Virus record (IMG/VR): IMGVR_UViG_3300036770_008714
Location: 1 to 58,393 of that record
Strand: one strand, 5' to 3'
Source of the DNA: a virus
DNA: 58,393 bases
The notes under the pieces are model-generated. The model was not told where the DNA came from. It did not search any database and saw nothing but the letters and a program-made list of their open reading frames with translations. The number at the start of each line of letters is the position of its first letter. The first letter of the stretch is position 1. A program made the translations under genes and the position numbers. Of this stretch, positions 49,783 through 57,948 are shown piece by piece.

Positions 49783-50232
49783 ATGGCAAACGACCTCAAT
49801 CAGTGCAACTTCATCGGGCGTCTTGGGCGCGACTTGGAGCTAAGGACATTCCCATCTGGCGATCAGGTGGCCAATGGCACTTTGGCTGTCGGAAGTAAAT
49901 GGAAAGACCGCAACAGCGGCGAGGCGAGGGAGAGCACCGAATGGGTTCGACTCACGTTTCACGGGAAGTCTGCCGAGATCGCGGGCCAGTACCTACGCAA
50001 AGGCTCGCAGATTTTCGTGACGGGCGAAATGCGTACTCGAGAGTACGAGCAGGACGGAGTGAAAAAGTACAGCACCGAGATTCGCGTGAACAACTTCCAG
50101 ATGCTTGGGCAGAGACCGGAAGGCGAAGGCCGTGCTCCAGCTCCGGCTCCATCTCCCCGACAGCAGAGCCGTGCGCCAGCGCCGACGACCGATCCTGGCG
50201 GCTGGGATGACATGGACCCAATCCCATTCTGA
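49783..50232 (+). CDS. ssb: Single-stranded DNA-binding protein
   Basis: 149 residues. OB-fold opening NQCNFIGRLGRDLELRTFPS, GTLAVGSKWKDRNSGEARES, then GSQIFVTGEMRTREYEQDGV; a Pro/Ala linker and the acidic tail DDMDPIPF that recruits partners. The standard SSB architecture. It follows the exonuclease by 46 bp. Confidence 0.9.
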   Translation: MANDLNQCNFIGRLGRDLELRTFPSGDQVANGTLAVGSKWKDRNSGEARESTEWVRLTFHGKSAEIAGQYLRKGSQIFVTGEMRTREYEQDGVKKYSTEIRVNNFQMLGQRPEGEGRAPAPAPSPRQQSRAPAPTTDPGGWDDMDPIPF

Positions 50233-50253
50233 CATCCCCCACCCCACCCAAAG

Positions 50254-50269
50254 GCCCGCAGTAGCGGGT
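50254..50269 (+). terminator. Weak hairpin after SSB
   Basis: CCCGC-AGTA-GCGGG flanked by a GT pair, followed by CTTCTCATTT. The tract is interrupted, so termination would be partial. Confidence 0.3.
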
Positions 50270-50290
50270 CTTCTCATTTCAGGACCAGAT

Positions 50291-50623
50291 ATGACGAAGC
50301 CAACCCAACACCAACCCATTGACCCATCCGAACTGAGCATTTCGAACGACCCATACACCGGACGCGAGCGCACGAATGAAGGCAAGTACGCCGAAATCTT
50401 CTGCAAGGTCAAGCAGGGCCAGCGCATCGTCTGCCCGCCAGGACGAGCAGGAGCCATTGCCCACGCCTACGAAAAGTGGCTGGTGAAAAACGTGGGCGCA
50501 AAGCAGCCGGTCATCCGCACCAAGAGCGCTTGCGATGACGGCAAGGGCGGCGTGTGGTGGCTTGGCGAGAAAGAAGCCAAGAAGCCTGAAACGGTCTGGG
50601 CTGGTTTGAAGAAGGCCGCATAA
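50291..50623 (+). CDS. Hypothetical protein, 110 aa
   Basis: MTKPTQHQPIDPSELSISND, YAEIFCKVKQGQRIVCPPGR, VWWLGEKEAKKPETVWAGLK. Basic, mixed fold; this ERTNEGKY...FxK.K.GQ.I..P type is familiar from phage accessory regions. AGGA before ATG 50291. Confidence 0.65.
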   Translation: MTKPTQHQPIDPSELSISNDPYTGRERTNEGKYAEIFCKVKQGQRIVCPPGRAGAIAHAYEKWLVKNVGAKQPVIRTKSACDDGKGGVWWLGEKEAKKPETVWAGLKKAA

Positions 50624-50654
50624 CCGCACCCCTGGTGCACCACTAGGAGGCCGT

Positions 50655-51020
50655 ATGGCTGAAACCATAGACCATCTGAAAGCAGAACTGCAGACCGCTG
50701 GATGGCGTTTCGCTAGGAATAGCGACTACCCACGCACTAACAATTGCGATTGGTATGCGTGGATGCCAAAGCGCCCTCAAGAGTGGCCCGATTGCGAATG
50801 CAACGACAAGCCGCCCGCAGTGAGCCTGCACCCGTTCATTTTCACTATGGACGGCAGGACGCACGATTCATGCGAGTTCCAACTGACGGGCCAGATGCAC
50901 GGCAGGTGGTACACGCTCAAGATGTATTCAGTGGGGATAGATGAGGCAATGCAAGCCGCCACGGAAGCAACCGCATCACTTGGCGCGGCCTGGAAGGCTA
51001 TCGCCGCACTGGAGGAATGA
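50655..51020 (+). CDS. Hypothetical protein, 121 aa
   Basis: MAETIDHLKAELQTAGWRFA, DWYAWMPKRPQEWPDCECND, SCEFQLTGQMHGRWYTLKMY, VGIDEAMQAATEATASLGAA. Resembles a common phage hypothetical (WYAW...G..WY.L..YS). Ribosome site AGGAGG. Confidence 0.65.
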   Translation: MAETIDHLKAELQTAGWRFARNSDYPRTNNCDWYAWMPKRPQEWPDCECNDKPPAVSLHPFIFTMDGRTHDSCEFQLTGQMHGRWYTLKMYSVGIDEAMQAATEATASLGAAWKAIAALEE

Positions 51021-51022
51021 CC

Positions 51023-51511
51023 ATGGCTGACGACACGAATACAGCAGAGCGCGCGAGCTTTGAAGCGCACTATCGTCGATGCGGGGCAACCGATGAGACG
51101 CTTTCCCGCTGGGTGGACGATGGGAGCACACCGCCAGCGATGGTTGGGAAATACATCATCCGCAGCGTGCAAGACGCTTGGCTCGCATTCCAAGCTGGCC
51201 GCGCCTCTCTCGCAGCAAGTGCGGGGAGTGAGCCGGTGGCGTGGCTGGTTTGCACGGAAGAAGGCGACCCGAGCATGGTGTTTCTGAGTCAGCACGAAGC
51301 CCAGCAGTATCTCGAAGACGATGAGCGACCGACACCCCTATACACCCACCCCTCTCCCCCAGAGGGAGCAGGGGCCGAGCAAGCACTGCGCAAGGTGCTG
51401 TCAGTGGTGCAGCGATACCTGCCACCAAATGGGCCAACTGCCCACGACGCCATGTCAGAAATCACCGCAATCGTTGACCCGTGGCCGCTTTGCCCGCTGG
51501 AGAAACCATGA
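51023..51511 (+). CDS. Hypothetical protein with two variable modules, 162 aa
   Basis: MADDTNTAERASFEAHYRRC, IIRSVQDAWLAFQAGRASLA, then SEPVAWLVCTEEGDPSMVFL, a small domain seen repeatedly in phage proteins, and a Pro-rich hinge (YTHPSPPEGAGAEQALRKVL). GGAGG fits ATG 51023 better than 51017. Confidence 0.65.
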   Translation: MADDTNTAERASFEAHYRRCGATDETLSRWVDDGSTPPAMVGKYIIRSVQDAWLAFQAGRASLAASAGSEPVAWLVCTEEGDPSMVFLSQHEAQQYLEDDERPTPLYTHPSPPEGAGAEQALRKVLSVVQRYLPPNGPTAHDAMSEITAIVDPWPLCPLEKP

Positions 51512-51759
51512 GCACCAAGACCATTCCCGCGCAGATCATCAAGACCTGCGACGGCTGCGGCGTCACGATTGACCCGCAGAACTCGCGCCAAGAGGGCAAG
51601 TTGACCCTGAACGCCAACGCCCTGGACATGTACGGACACGCATGCGCCGACGCCACGCGCAAGCTGGATCTGTGCGATTTATGCCTCTACAAGGTGTCTA
51701 AAGCGATTGACAGCGCCTTGGCCCCACCACTTCCCGCATCTGAGGCAAAGGAGCTGTGA
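51508..51759 (+). CDS. Zinc-binding small protein, 83 aa
   Basis: MSTKTIPAQIIKTCDGCGVT has a CxxC, then ALDMYGHACADATRKLDLCDLC another. A single two-Cys-pair domain with an acidic end. Overlaps on both sides. Probably a zinc-ribbon adaptor. Confidence 0.65.
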   Translation: MSTKTIPAQIIKTCDGCGVTIDPQNSRQEGKLTLNANALDMYGHACADATRKLDLCDLCLYKVSKAIDSALAPPLPASEAKEL

Positions 51760-51968
51760 TGGCCTGTGACATTTGCGGCAAGACAGGAACGCCATTGAGC
51801 GACCTGCGCGAGATCTACCAGACCGATGAAATCAAGGTCATGTGCCCTGACTGCGAGAAGGTCGTCAACAAACAACTCCGCTCAATCCAAGACATGACAG
51901 GGCGCATGCAGCGCGCTTTGTTGAAGCTGTTTATGGGTGAGCGCAAAGCAAAGAAGGATCGCAAATGA
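51759..51968 (+). CDS. Zinc-ribbon protein, 69 aa
   Basis: MACDICGKTGTPLSDLREIY (CxxC), then KVMCPDCEKVVNKQLRS (CxxC), followed by a basic helix (ALLKLFMGERKAKKDRK). Recurs in phages as an early small protein. The ATG at 51759 follows GTG and overlaps the previous stop. Confidence 0.65.
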   Translation: MACDICGKTGTPLSDLREIYQTDEIKVMCPDCEKVVNKQLRSIQDMTGRMQRALLKLFMGERKAKKDRK

Positions 51969-53158
51969 CCACCCCCACCGTATCGGCAGAACTGCCGGAA
52001 GCGCTGCAATACGTCGGCGATCTTAAGAAGTTCTTTTTGCACAACGAGGTCAGCATGCAAAAGCTGTACGTCATCGGCAACGAACTCCGCCGCCTGCACG
52101 CCCAGGCCCAGGCACTCAGCGCAGCGCAGGCAGGGGTGCCAGCCGATGACGGGCATGAATGGCGGTGCTTCCATTGCGGTGAGGTGTTCACTGACGAAGA
52201 AAGCGCAGCGCTGCACTTTGGATCAAGCGAATACCAACAGGCGTACTGCACCATCCCTGTCGAGCATTTCCGCTGGATGGAGGCCCAGCACCGTCGCCAT
52301 CTTGAAGATGACTCGGAAGCATCGCGCACCATCCAGGGCATTCTTTGCGAACACGAAAATCTGCGCCGCCGCGCCGAAGAGATTGGGTACGAGCGCGGCC
52401 TACGCGATGCGCAAAGATTCCCTTCGGAACTAGGGCTCACCACCGCCCCCCAGCCCAGCCCATCCCCTGCGCCAGCCTGCAAGACCTGCCCAGGTATCCC
52501 ACGCCCAGGGTGCGACTACTTGGCCGAGTGCGGAAGCGTGTGCAACAAGTGCGGACAGGTGCATTCGTCGCACTTGCTGGAATGCAATCTCCCCACCACG
52601 TCGCAGCGGCGCTGGAACACGTATGAGCAAGCTATCGGTGATCCAGTGTTTCAAGTTGCCCGGTCAATCATGGGTACGGAGAACGCGGGCCAAGACGGGC
52701 AACTGGTAAAGGCTATAAACCACGTCATCGACGCTCAATGCGATGCGCCCACTGCGCCAGCCCAGCCGGGGCAGGAGGGGGAGTTGACTGACTACCAAAT
52801 CTTGGCGATCACAACGGCCTACGAGCAAGGTGTTGGCAAAGGCCGGCAGGCTCACACCTCCGGAAAGGAGATCGCCAATCCGTATTCCACGGGCTATCGC
52901 TGCGATTTAGCTTGGCAATACGGATACGAAGAAGGCAAGGAACAAGCCGCACGCATCGAAACAGACCGCGCAGCCCGTGCCGCACCACAGCCAGCAACGG
53001 CAGATGCGGTGCAGGCTGAACGCATTCATCTTGCGTGGCGAGGCTCGCTAAAGGCGTGCGGCGTGAGCGAAGCCGACCGCGACGCCATCGGCGAAGTGGT
53101 GCTGTCTATGCTGGCCGAGCGCGCCGCCCTGGCAGCACAGCGGGAGGTCAAGCCATGA
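51965..53158 (+). CDS. Multi-module accessory protein with two Cys-rich domains, 397 aa
   Basis: N-terminal helical part (ALQYVGDLKKFFLHNEVSM); EWRCFHCGEVFTDEESAALH, a C2H2-like finger; then CKTCPGIPRPGCDYLAECGS and VCNKCGQVHSSHLLEC, a Cys-rich module; C-terminal Ala/Arg helix (ADAVQAERIHLAWRGSLKAC). It appears assembled from pieces found in smaller neighbours, as often seen in phage accessory arms. The function is unknown. Confidence 0.7.
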   Translation: MTTPTVSAELPEALQYVGDLKKFFLHNEVSMQKLYVIGNELRRLHAQAQALSAAQAGVPADDGHEWRCFHCGEVFTDEESAALHFGSSEYQQAYCTIPVEHFRWMEAQHRRHLEDDSEASRTIQGILCEHENLRRRAEEIGYERGLRDAQRFPSELGLTTAPQPSPSPAPACKTCPGIPRPGCDYLAECGSVCNKCGQVHSSHLLECNLPTTSQRRWNTYEQAIGDPVFQVARSIMGTENAGQDGQLVKAINHVIDAQCDAPTAPAQPGQEGELTDYQILAITTAYEQGVGKGRQAHTSGKEIANPYSTGYRCDLAWQYGYEEGKEQAARIETDRAARAAPQPATADAVQAERIHLAWRGSLKACGVSEADRDAIGEVVLSMLAERAALAAQREVKP

Positions 53159-53442
53159 GCGTCTGGACCTACTCACGCTACGCCAGTGGGCATGGTCGCC
53201 CACTACCTGACGGCGCGCGGATCAATCCCGAGGATGAATCGGACGACTACGAACTGAGCGTGGTTGCCGAGGCATGCGCCGCAGATGACCACAGCAACTA
53301 CGACGGATGGGAAGGAGACCGCAGCGAGCGCGACATATACCTGTTCCGTGATGGCGCTCTGCACAGCCACTTTGTGGTCACCGTCGAGTACGAACCCACC
53401 TTTTCAGCGCACCGCGCCACCCATCAAGGAGACACCAAATGA
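53155..53442 (+). CDS. Hypothetical acidic protein, 95 aa
   Basis: MSVWTYSRYASGHGRPLPDG, DYELSVVAEACAADDHSNYD, YLFRDGALHSHFVVTVEYEP. Beta-rich, acidic. Overlaps both neighbours by 4 bp. Not recognised. Confidence 0.6.
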   Translation: MSVWTYSRYASGHGRPLPDGARINPEDESDDYELSVVAEACAADDHSNYDGWEGDRSERDIYLFRDGALHSHFVVTVEYEPTFSAHRATHQGDTK

Positions 53443-53597
53443 CGACCACCGAACTGCTTTCCCTGATGCGCCTGCTGTCCGCAATGGAGAGCGCAATGCT
53501 GACGGCCAAGACTCCGATGCCGGATCACCTGTGGGAAGCGGTAGAGCGGCATGTGGAGATTCTGGAGCGTGAGATTTTGGCAAGGAGCAAGGAATGA
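53439..53597 (+). CDS. Tiny helical protein, 52 aa
   Basis: MTTTELLSLMRLLSAMESAM, then LWEAVERHVEILEREILARS; two amphipathic helices. Overlaps on both sides. The role is unknown. Confidence 0.55.
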   Translation: MTTTELLSLMRLLSAMESAMLTAKTPMPDHLWEAVERHVEILEREILARSKE

Positions 53598-54070
53598 CTA
53601 CACCAACAGATGCGGAGCTACGGACGCTGTGGGCTTCGCAGGATGGTTTCCATCCGGACCCGATTGTTTTCGCCCGCGCAGTCTTGGCAAAGTGGGGCCA
53701 CCCGCTGGCCGTGGCGGGCGGGGAGCCGGTGACAAAAGAGCGATACAGCGAGCCCTTGGCGCGTGTGATTAATGCTGGGTATTTGCTGTCGAACTGCGCA
53801 TTCAACTTGGCACAGCGCCCTGGTACTGAAATATCGCTAGGCACTGCGCAAACCCTTGAGGCCTGCCAAAAGGAGTGGGACGCGGCATGCGCTGCACACA
53901 AAGCTTTGCCGCCCGCCCCACCCCCGCAAGCCGTGCGGGAACCGCTGACGGATGAGCACATCAAGTCGTTGTGCGTGCAGCCTTGGGTCTTTGACACTGT
54001 GAAGCAGTGGGTTCGGATTATCGAAGCCGCCCACGGCATCACCAAAGGAGGCCAGCATGGCGCTGAGTGA
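53594..54070 (+). CDS. Hypothetical protein, 158 aa
   Basis: MTTPTDAELRTLWASQDGFH, FARAVLAKWGHPLAVAGGEP, then an Ala-rich helix and a C-terminal REPLTDEHIKSLCVQPWVFD, a small motif common in phage accessory proteins. ATGA overlap. Confidence 0.65.
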   Translation: MTTPTDAELRTLWASQDGFHPDPIVFARAVLAKWGHPLAVAGGEPVTKERYSEPLARVINAGYLLSNCAFNLAQRPGTEISLGTAQTLEACQKEWDAACAAHKALPPAPPPQAVREPLTDEHIKSLCVQPWVFDTVKQWVRIIEAAHGITKGGQHGAE

Positions 54071-54404
54071 AAAAGAACTAGAGGCGTTGGCTGTAAAGCA
54101 TGAGGAATTCGGCTTTGGTCAGGTTGACCCAAGCGGATTCACGATGCACGGCTTTGGACCGGATGGCCTGCGTGCATTCATCGCAGAGGTCCGCAAGGAT
54201 GACGAAGCCTTGATCCGTAAATTCGTTGATGCGATCAAACTGGATCGGCACGATTGGGAAGACTGGCCGGAAGACTCGCGCAAGGCGTTTGAAGAATTAC
54301 GCGCCCGCCTGCTCGATTCCGATCTATCAACCCTCACCGAGCGCGGAAAGACTGCATGGGCCGGTGTTGATCCGCAGAAGCTGCGGGAAGGAGGTGCACT
54401 GTGA
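54057..54404 (+). CDS. Hypothetical acidic protein, 115 aa
   Basis: MALSEKELEALAVKHEEFGF, AFIAEVRKDDEALIRKFVDA, KAFEELRARLLDSDLSTLTE. Helical and acidic. Overlaps the previous gene by 14 bp. Not recognised. Confidence 0.6.
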   Translation: MALSEKELEALAVKHEEFGFGQVDPSGFTMHGFGPDGLRAFIAEVRKDDEALIRKFVDAIKLDRHDWEDWPEDSRKAFEELRARLLDSDLSTLTERGKTAWAGVDPQKLREGGAL

Positions 54405-54559
54405 AAACCATCACCATAGAAGTCGAAGACGACGAAGTTCTGGTGGCTCTCAAGCGGCCAGAGGAATATGAGGACGTTCATCCTCAGCTTGTCGCAGAGG
54501 ATGCGATCAACCCGAACTGGCCGGAGTACCGCACTGTCTGGCCGAAGGAAGCACCATGA
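54401..54559 (+). CDS. Small acidic protein, 52 aa, GTG start
   Basis: Starts at GTG 54401 with a strong ribosome site (GAAGGAGG). MKTITIEVEDDEVLVALKRP then EDVHPQLVAEDAINPNWPEY. Strongly acidic. Overlaps by 4 bp on each side. Confidence 0.6.
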   Translation: MKTITIEVEDDEVLVALKRPEEYEDVHPQLVAEDAINPNWPEYRTVWPKEAP

Positions 54560-54795
54560 CCGCATTGCAATGGTTGAATAGCCTACGCCCAGCGCTACCC
54601 TTAAGCATAGAGCGCGGCGACGATAAGACCGAGCCACACAGGCCAATGAGCAATGGGGAACTCCGGCGCCATATCCAACAAGGGGCCGTGCTGGTTAACG
54701 GTGAGCGAGTGACGCCGCAAGAGGAAATCGACTTCCCGGTTTTCTCTCTGGTGTTTTTTCCGAAGTCGGCTGCGCGCCGAACAACCCTGGTGTGA
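54556..54795 (+). CDS. S4-like RNA-binding-type small protein, 79 aa
   Basis: The core MSNGELRRHIQQGAVLVNGE followed by RVTPQEEIDFPVFSLVFFP resembles an S4 RNA-binding domain (alpha-L loop L..GxVxVNG). If genuine, it could bind structured RNA. Overlaps the previous gene by 4 bp. Confidence 0.55.
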   Translation: MTALQWLNSLRPALPLSIERGDDKTEPHRPMSNGELRRHIQQGAVLVNGERVTPQEEIDFPVFSLVFFPKSAARRTTLV

Positions 54796-54819
54796 TTACA
54801 CACGAACAGAGAAAGCAAC

Positions 54820-55182
54820 ATGATCAAACTACCTGAGCCAGTGGGCTATTCCGTGCCGCAATTGCAAACCTTCAAGGGCGCCAAGTCTGTCCATTTCGGT
54901 CGAGCGCCTGGGTGCACTGCAAGCGATGCCGAACTGATCCAAATGTTGGAGGGTACTGTCGTCCGCCGTCTTGAGGTGTTTAGCGACCTCCCGCCAGTCA
55001 CCGACAAGCACGGGGTGACGCACTATGTTGAGCCCGTTTACAGCAAGCAAGCCATACGGGACGCGCTGGAAGAAGCGGCGAAGGTGGCACAAAGCGAGCC
55101 GCGCGTTTGGGATTTAAACGCACCAGACCCGCAGCATCGCATTGCCACCGCAATCCGTACCCTCAAGGAGCGAATCACATGA
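54820..55182 (+). CDS. Hypothetical protein, 120 aa
   Basis: MIKLPEPVGYSVPQLQTFKG, ELIQMLEGTVVRRLEVFSDL, then AIRDALEEAAKVAQSEPRVW, a DALE-type helix common in phage proteins of this size. The role is unknown. Confidence 0.65.
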   Translation: MIKLPEPVGYSVPQLQTFKGAKSVHFGRAPGCTASDAELIQMLEGTVVRRLEVFSDLPPVTDKHGVTHYVEPVYSKQAIRDALEEAAKVAQSEPRVWDLNAPDPQHRIATAIRTLKERIT

Positions 55183-55487
55183 CACAACACACTGAGCTGA
55201 TCGAGCGGCTGAACGCCTCATCAAGATGGTGGTTCGACAGAGGCGTGAAAAATAGCGTAGATGCAGACGCAATAGCCGCCCTGGAAGCGCAGGCGCGGGA
55301 GATTGAGGGGCTGCGCAAGGATGCGGCATGTTTCAGGTTTTGGGTGCGAGAAGCCGCTGTGAATCCATGCGACATGGCGAAGCTAATCATGCGATGCACA
55401 ACAGAACAGGAATACCGTGACGCGATTGAACCCCTCGCCACTGCCGCTGAAGACGCAATCCGCGCAGCAATGAAAGGCCAACCATGA
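55179..55487 (+). CDS. Hypothetical protein, 102 aa
   Basis: MTQHTELIERLNASSRWWFD, AIAALEAQAREIEGLRKDAA, RFWVREAAVNPCDMAKLIMR. Of the type ...DAACFRFWV... common in phage accessory arms. ATG 55179 overlaps the previous stop. Confidence 0.65.
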   Translation: MTQHTELIERLNASSRWWFDRGVKNSVDADAIAALEAQAREIEGLRKDAACFRFWVREAAVNPCDMAKLIMRCTTEQEYRDAIEPLATAAEDAIRAAMKGQP

Positions 55488-55765
55488 CCAAAGATGTGAT
55501 TGAACTTGCGCGAGAGGCAGGGATGAAGTTCGTCCCTGCGCAATTCTCTGGCGTTCTGGAAACGGAGACAGACGAATTCACGGTCGCTAGCTTTGCCGCC
55601 CTTGTGGCTGCGCGAGTGAAGGAGCGGTGTGCTCAACTTATTGCAAAGCAAGCGCTTCGGAACGGATATCCGCCGCTAGTTGCCGCAGCACAGGATTTTG
55701 CAAAGCAATGCGCCGCCGCTATCCGCGCCCTCAATACCGAAGGAGAAGGACATGACAGAGCCTGA
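55484..55765 (+). CDS. Hypothetical protein, 93 aa
   Basis: MTKDVIELAREAGMKFVPAQ, FTVASFAALVAARVKERCAQ, AAAQDFAKQCAAAIRALNTE. Helical; typical I-ELAREAG opening of phage proteins of unknown function. 4-bp overlap with the previous gene. Confidence 0.65.
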   Translation: MTKDVIELAREAGMKFVPAQFSGVLETETDEFTVASFAALVAARVKERCAQLIAKQALRNGYPPLVAAAQDFAKQCAAAIRALNTEGEGHDRA

Positions 55766-56009
55766 AGTCATCGACACCGGAGATACAGTCTTTCATGAGC
55801 GATCAGGAGAAACATGGCTTGTTGCGCAGGTCCGAGACGACAAGGTCTATTGGTGTGGCTGGCCACCTGGCAGGGCGGACTTGAGCGATTGCCAGCTCAC
55901 CAAGAAAGCCACACCAGAGGAGCGTCAGGCGCTGCTGCAAGAGTTGGCAAAGTCGAAGCACGAAGTATCTGCTTGGGCGTATGAACGGATTGCGGAGGCT
56001 AAACCATGA
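55752..56009 (+). CDS. Hypothetical protein, 85 aa
   Basis: MTEPEVIDTGDTVFHERSGE, WLVAQVRDDKVYWCGWPPGR, then a helical end (LLQELAKSKHEVSAWAYERI). An SH3-like beta opening; the GDTV.H..SGE.W..A.V pattern recurs in phages. AGGAGAAGG before ATG 55752. Confidence 0.65.
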   Translation: MTEPEVIDTGDTVFHERSGETWLVAQVRDDKVYWCGWPPGRADLSDCQLTKKATPEERQALLQELAKSKHEVSAWAYERIAEAKP

Positions 56010-56158
56010 GCAAGCGCGCCCGTGACTACCGCGAAGCCTACGAGGCCAAGCACTACCCAGAACGCTGGGAGGCTACAGACTGGCGAAAAGAGCGGGATGA
56101 AGCCGACAAGCCACCACCGGAGCCGGAAGAGCCGGAGCCGATTCACACTTTTCACTGA
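56006..56158 (+). CDS. Tiny protein, 50 aa
   Basis: MSKRARDYREAYEAKHYPER, WRKERDEADKPPPEPEEPEP: a charged helix and an acidic Pro/Glu tail. Overlaps the previous gene; an intrinsic terminator begins at its stop. Confidence 0.55.
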   Translation: MSKRARDYREAYEAKHYPERWEATDWRKERDEADKPPPEPEEPEPIHTFH

Positions 56159-56178
56159 GCCCTACGGGGCTCTTTTTT
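56157..56178 (+). terminator. Intrinsic terminator
   Basis: GAGCCC (56157-56162), TACG loop, GGGCTC (56167-56172), T6. Strong. It overlaps the stop of the 50-aa gene. Confidence 0.8.
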
Positions 56179-56191
56179 ATGGGAGAACGGG

Positions 56192-56959
56192 ATGAAAGAA
56201 CGCCCTATTCTGTTTAGCGGCGCCATGGTCCGCGCGCTGTTGGATGGCAGCAAGACGCAGACGCGGCGGGTCATGAATCGACAACCACCAGAAGGGTGCG
56301 GCATCCACTACATGCTGGGCGATGAATCCTGGATGCCAGAGGACAAGCGCACGCCGCTGCGCCATCACTGGGAAGCCTGGGGCGGCCCTTTGTATGAGCA
56401 GCGCCCAGATGGACACCTTTGCGGCACTCACTCCGTGCGCTGTCCATACGGTGCTCCCGGCGACCGTCTTTGGGTCCGCGAGACCTTCTTCGCCTGGGGC
56501 CGCTGGGAGACACGATTCAGCGCCAAAAAGGGCCGCGATGAGTGGCATTTCGTCGACATGACCGCTGAATCCTATAACGGCTACCTGTATGCCGCCGATG
56601 GCGTCAGAGACACGCAGGCCTTCATCAAGCGCCGATCGGACCCCAAGCCGATGTATTGGAAGCGCCCCGCGATCTTCATGCCACGAGCCGCCAGTCGTAT
56701 CACCCAGGAAATCACCGAGGTGCGAGTGGAACGCCTGCAGGACATCAGCGAAGCTGATGCGAGCGATGAAGGCGTGCGCCAGTTGCGCGATGAAAGTGGC
56801 TGCTGGGCAGGGCGCGAAGGACCGGGAAATTTAATCACCCCATGGCCGACAGCGCTTGAGGCATTCAGAGATATATGGGAATCCATCAACGGCCCCGACA
56901 GCTGGGACGAAAACCCATGGGTTTGGGCAGTCGAATTCAAGCCACCCACCACCGCCTAA
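56192..56959 (+). CDS. Conserved phage protein, possible ASCH-type domain, 255 aa
   Basis: MKERPILFSGAMVRALLDGS, KTQTRRVMNRQPPEG, then PYGAPGDRLWVRETFFAWGR, and RPAIFMPRAASRITQEITEV, RVERLQDISEADASDEGVRQ, WVWAVEFKP. This pattern is widely conserved in phages; the fold resembles ASCH/PUA-like RNA-binding domains, but activity is unproven. It is flanked by intrinsic terminators. Confidence 0.75.
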   Translation: MKERPILFSGAMVRALLDGSKTQTRRVMNRQPPEGCGIHYMLGDESWMPEDKRTPLRHHWEAWGGPLYEQRPDGHLCGTHSVRCPYGAPGDRLWVRETFFAWGRWETRFSAKKGRDEWHFVDMTAESYNGYLYAADGVRDTQAFIKRRSDPKPMYWKRPAIFMPRAASRITQEITEVRVERLQDISEADASDEGVRQLRDESGCWAGREGPGNLITPWPTALEAFRDIWESINGPDSWDENPWVWAVEFKPPTTA

Positions 56960-56978
56960 CAGGCAAACACACCACACC

Positions 56979-57005
56979 AGGGCTCCGAGAGGGGCCTATT
57001 TTTTT
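56979..57005 (+). terminator. Intrinsic terminator
   Basis: AGGGCTC (56979-56985) pairs with GGGGCCT (56991-56997), one mismatch and one GT, followed by ATTTTTTT. It separates the ASCH-type gene from rdgC. Confidence 0.6.
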
Positions 57006-57015
57006 AGGACCACTC

Positions 57016-57948
57016 ATGTTCAAAAACCTCATCATCTATCGCATCGCTCCCGGCTTCATGGCAACCGTCGCGCAAGTGGAAGAAGCATTGGCCAAGGCTC
57101 CATTCATGGAGTGCGGAGCCACGCAGGAGAAGTCTATGGGCTGGACTCCGCCGCGAGGTGAGGCCCACGGCGCCATGGTGGAGAGCATTGGCGGCCAATT
57201 GATCGCCCGCTTCATGGTCGAATCCAAAGTGCTGCCCGCCAGCGTGCTGGCCCGCCGCGTGAAGGAAAAGGCCGAGCGGATCGAGCAGGAAACCGGCCGC
57301 AAGCCCGGCAAGAAGGAAAGCAAGGAGCTCAAAGACGAGGCCAAGCTCGACCTGTTGCCCATGGCCTTCACCAAGCAGGGCTCGATGTGGGTGTGGATCG
57401 ACACTGCCTCGCGCCTGCTGGTGCTGGACACCTCCAGCCAGGGCCGCGCGGACGAAGTGGTCACCCTGCTGGTTGAGGCGCTGCCCGGCCTGTCAGTGTC
57501 GCTGCTGAACACCCAGACCAGCCCGCAGGCCGCCATGGCCCACTGGCTCAAGGAAGACCACGACAACCTCTATGTTGACCACAACTTCACCGTTGGACGC
57601 GAGTGCGAGCTCAAGAGCACCAGCGAGGAAAAGGCCGTTGTTCGCTACGGGCGCCACCCGCTGGACATTGAGGAAGTCCAAGCCCACATCGACGCAGGCA
57701 AGCTGCCAACGCGCTTGGCAATGACCTGGGATGACCGGGTTTCGTTCCTGCTTACCGATGGCCTACAGGTGCGCAAGCTGCAGTTCTTGGATGCGGTATT
57801 TGAAGGCACCAAGTCTGACGACGGTGGTTTTGACACCGATGTGGCGATTGCCACCGGCGAGCTGGTCAAGCTGATCCCGGACTTGATTGAAGCGCTGGGC
57901 GGGGAAGCAGAGAGCGGCTTGGCTGGCTCTGGGGCCAGTGCGTCATGA
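57016..57948 (+). CDS. rdgC: RdgC recombination-associated protein
   Basis: 310 residues starting MFKNLIIYRIAPGFMATVAQ; GATQEKSMGWTPPRGEAHGA and LPASVLARRVKEKAERIEQE, then GRKPGKKESKELKDEAKLDL, are diagnostic of RdgC. RdgC forms DNA rings that limit RecA access. ATG 57016 is chosen; frames to 56875 overlap the ASCH-type gene. A phage copy may modulate recombination during lytic growth. Confidence 0.9.
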   Translation: MFKNLIIYRIAPGFMATVAQVEEALAKAPFMECGATQEKSMGWTPPRGEAHGAMVESIGGQLIARFMVESKVLPASVLARRVKEKAERIEQETGRKPGKKESKELKDEAKLDLLPMAFTKQGSMWVWIDTASRLLVLDTSSQGRADEVVTLLVEALPGLSVSLLNTQTSPQAAMAHWLKEDHDNLYVDHNFTVGRECELKSTSEEKAVVRYGRHPLDIEEVQAHIDAGKLPTRLAMTWDDRVSFLLTDGLQVRKLQFLDAVFEGTKSDDGGFDTDVAIATGELVKLIPDLIEALGGEAESGLAGSGASAS

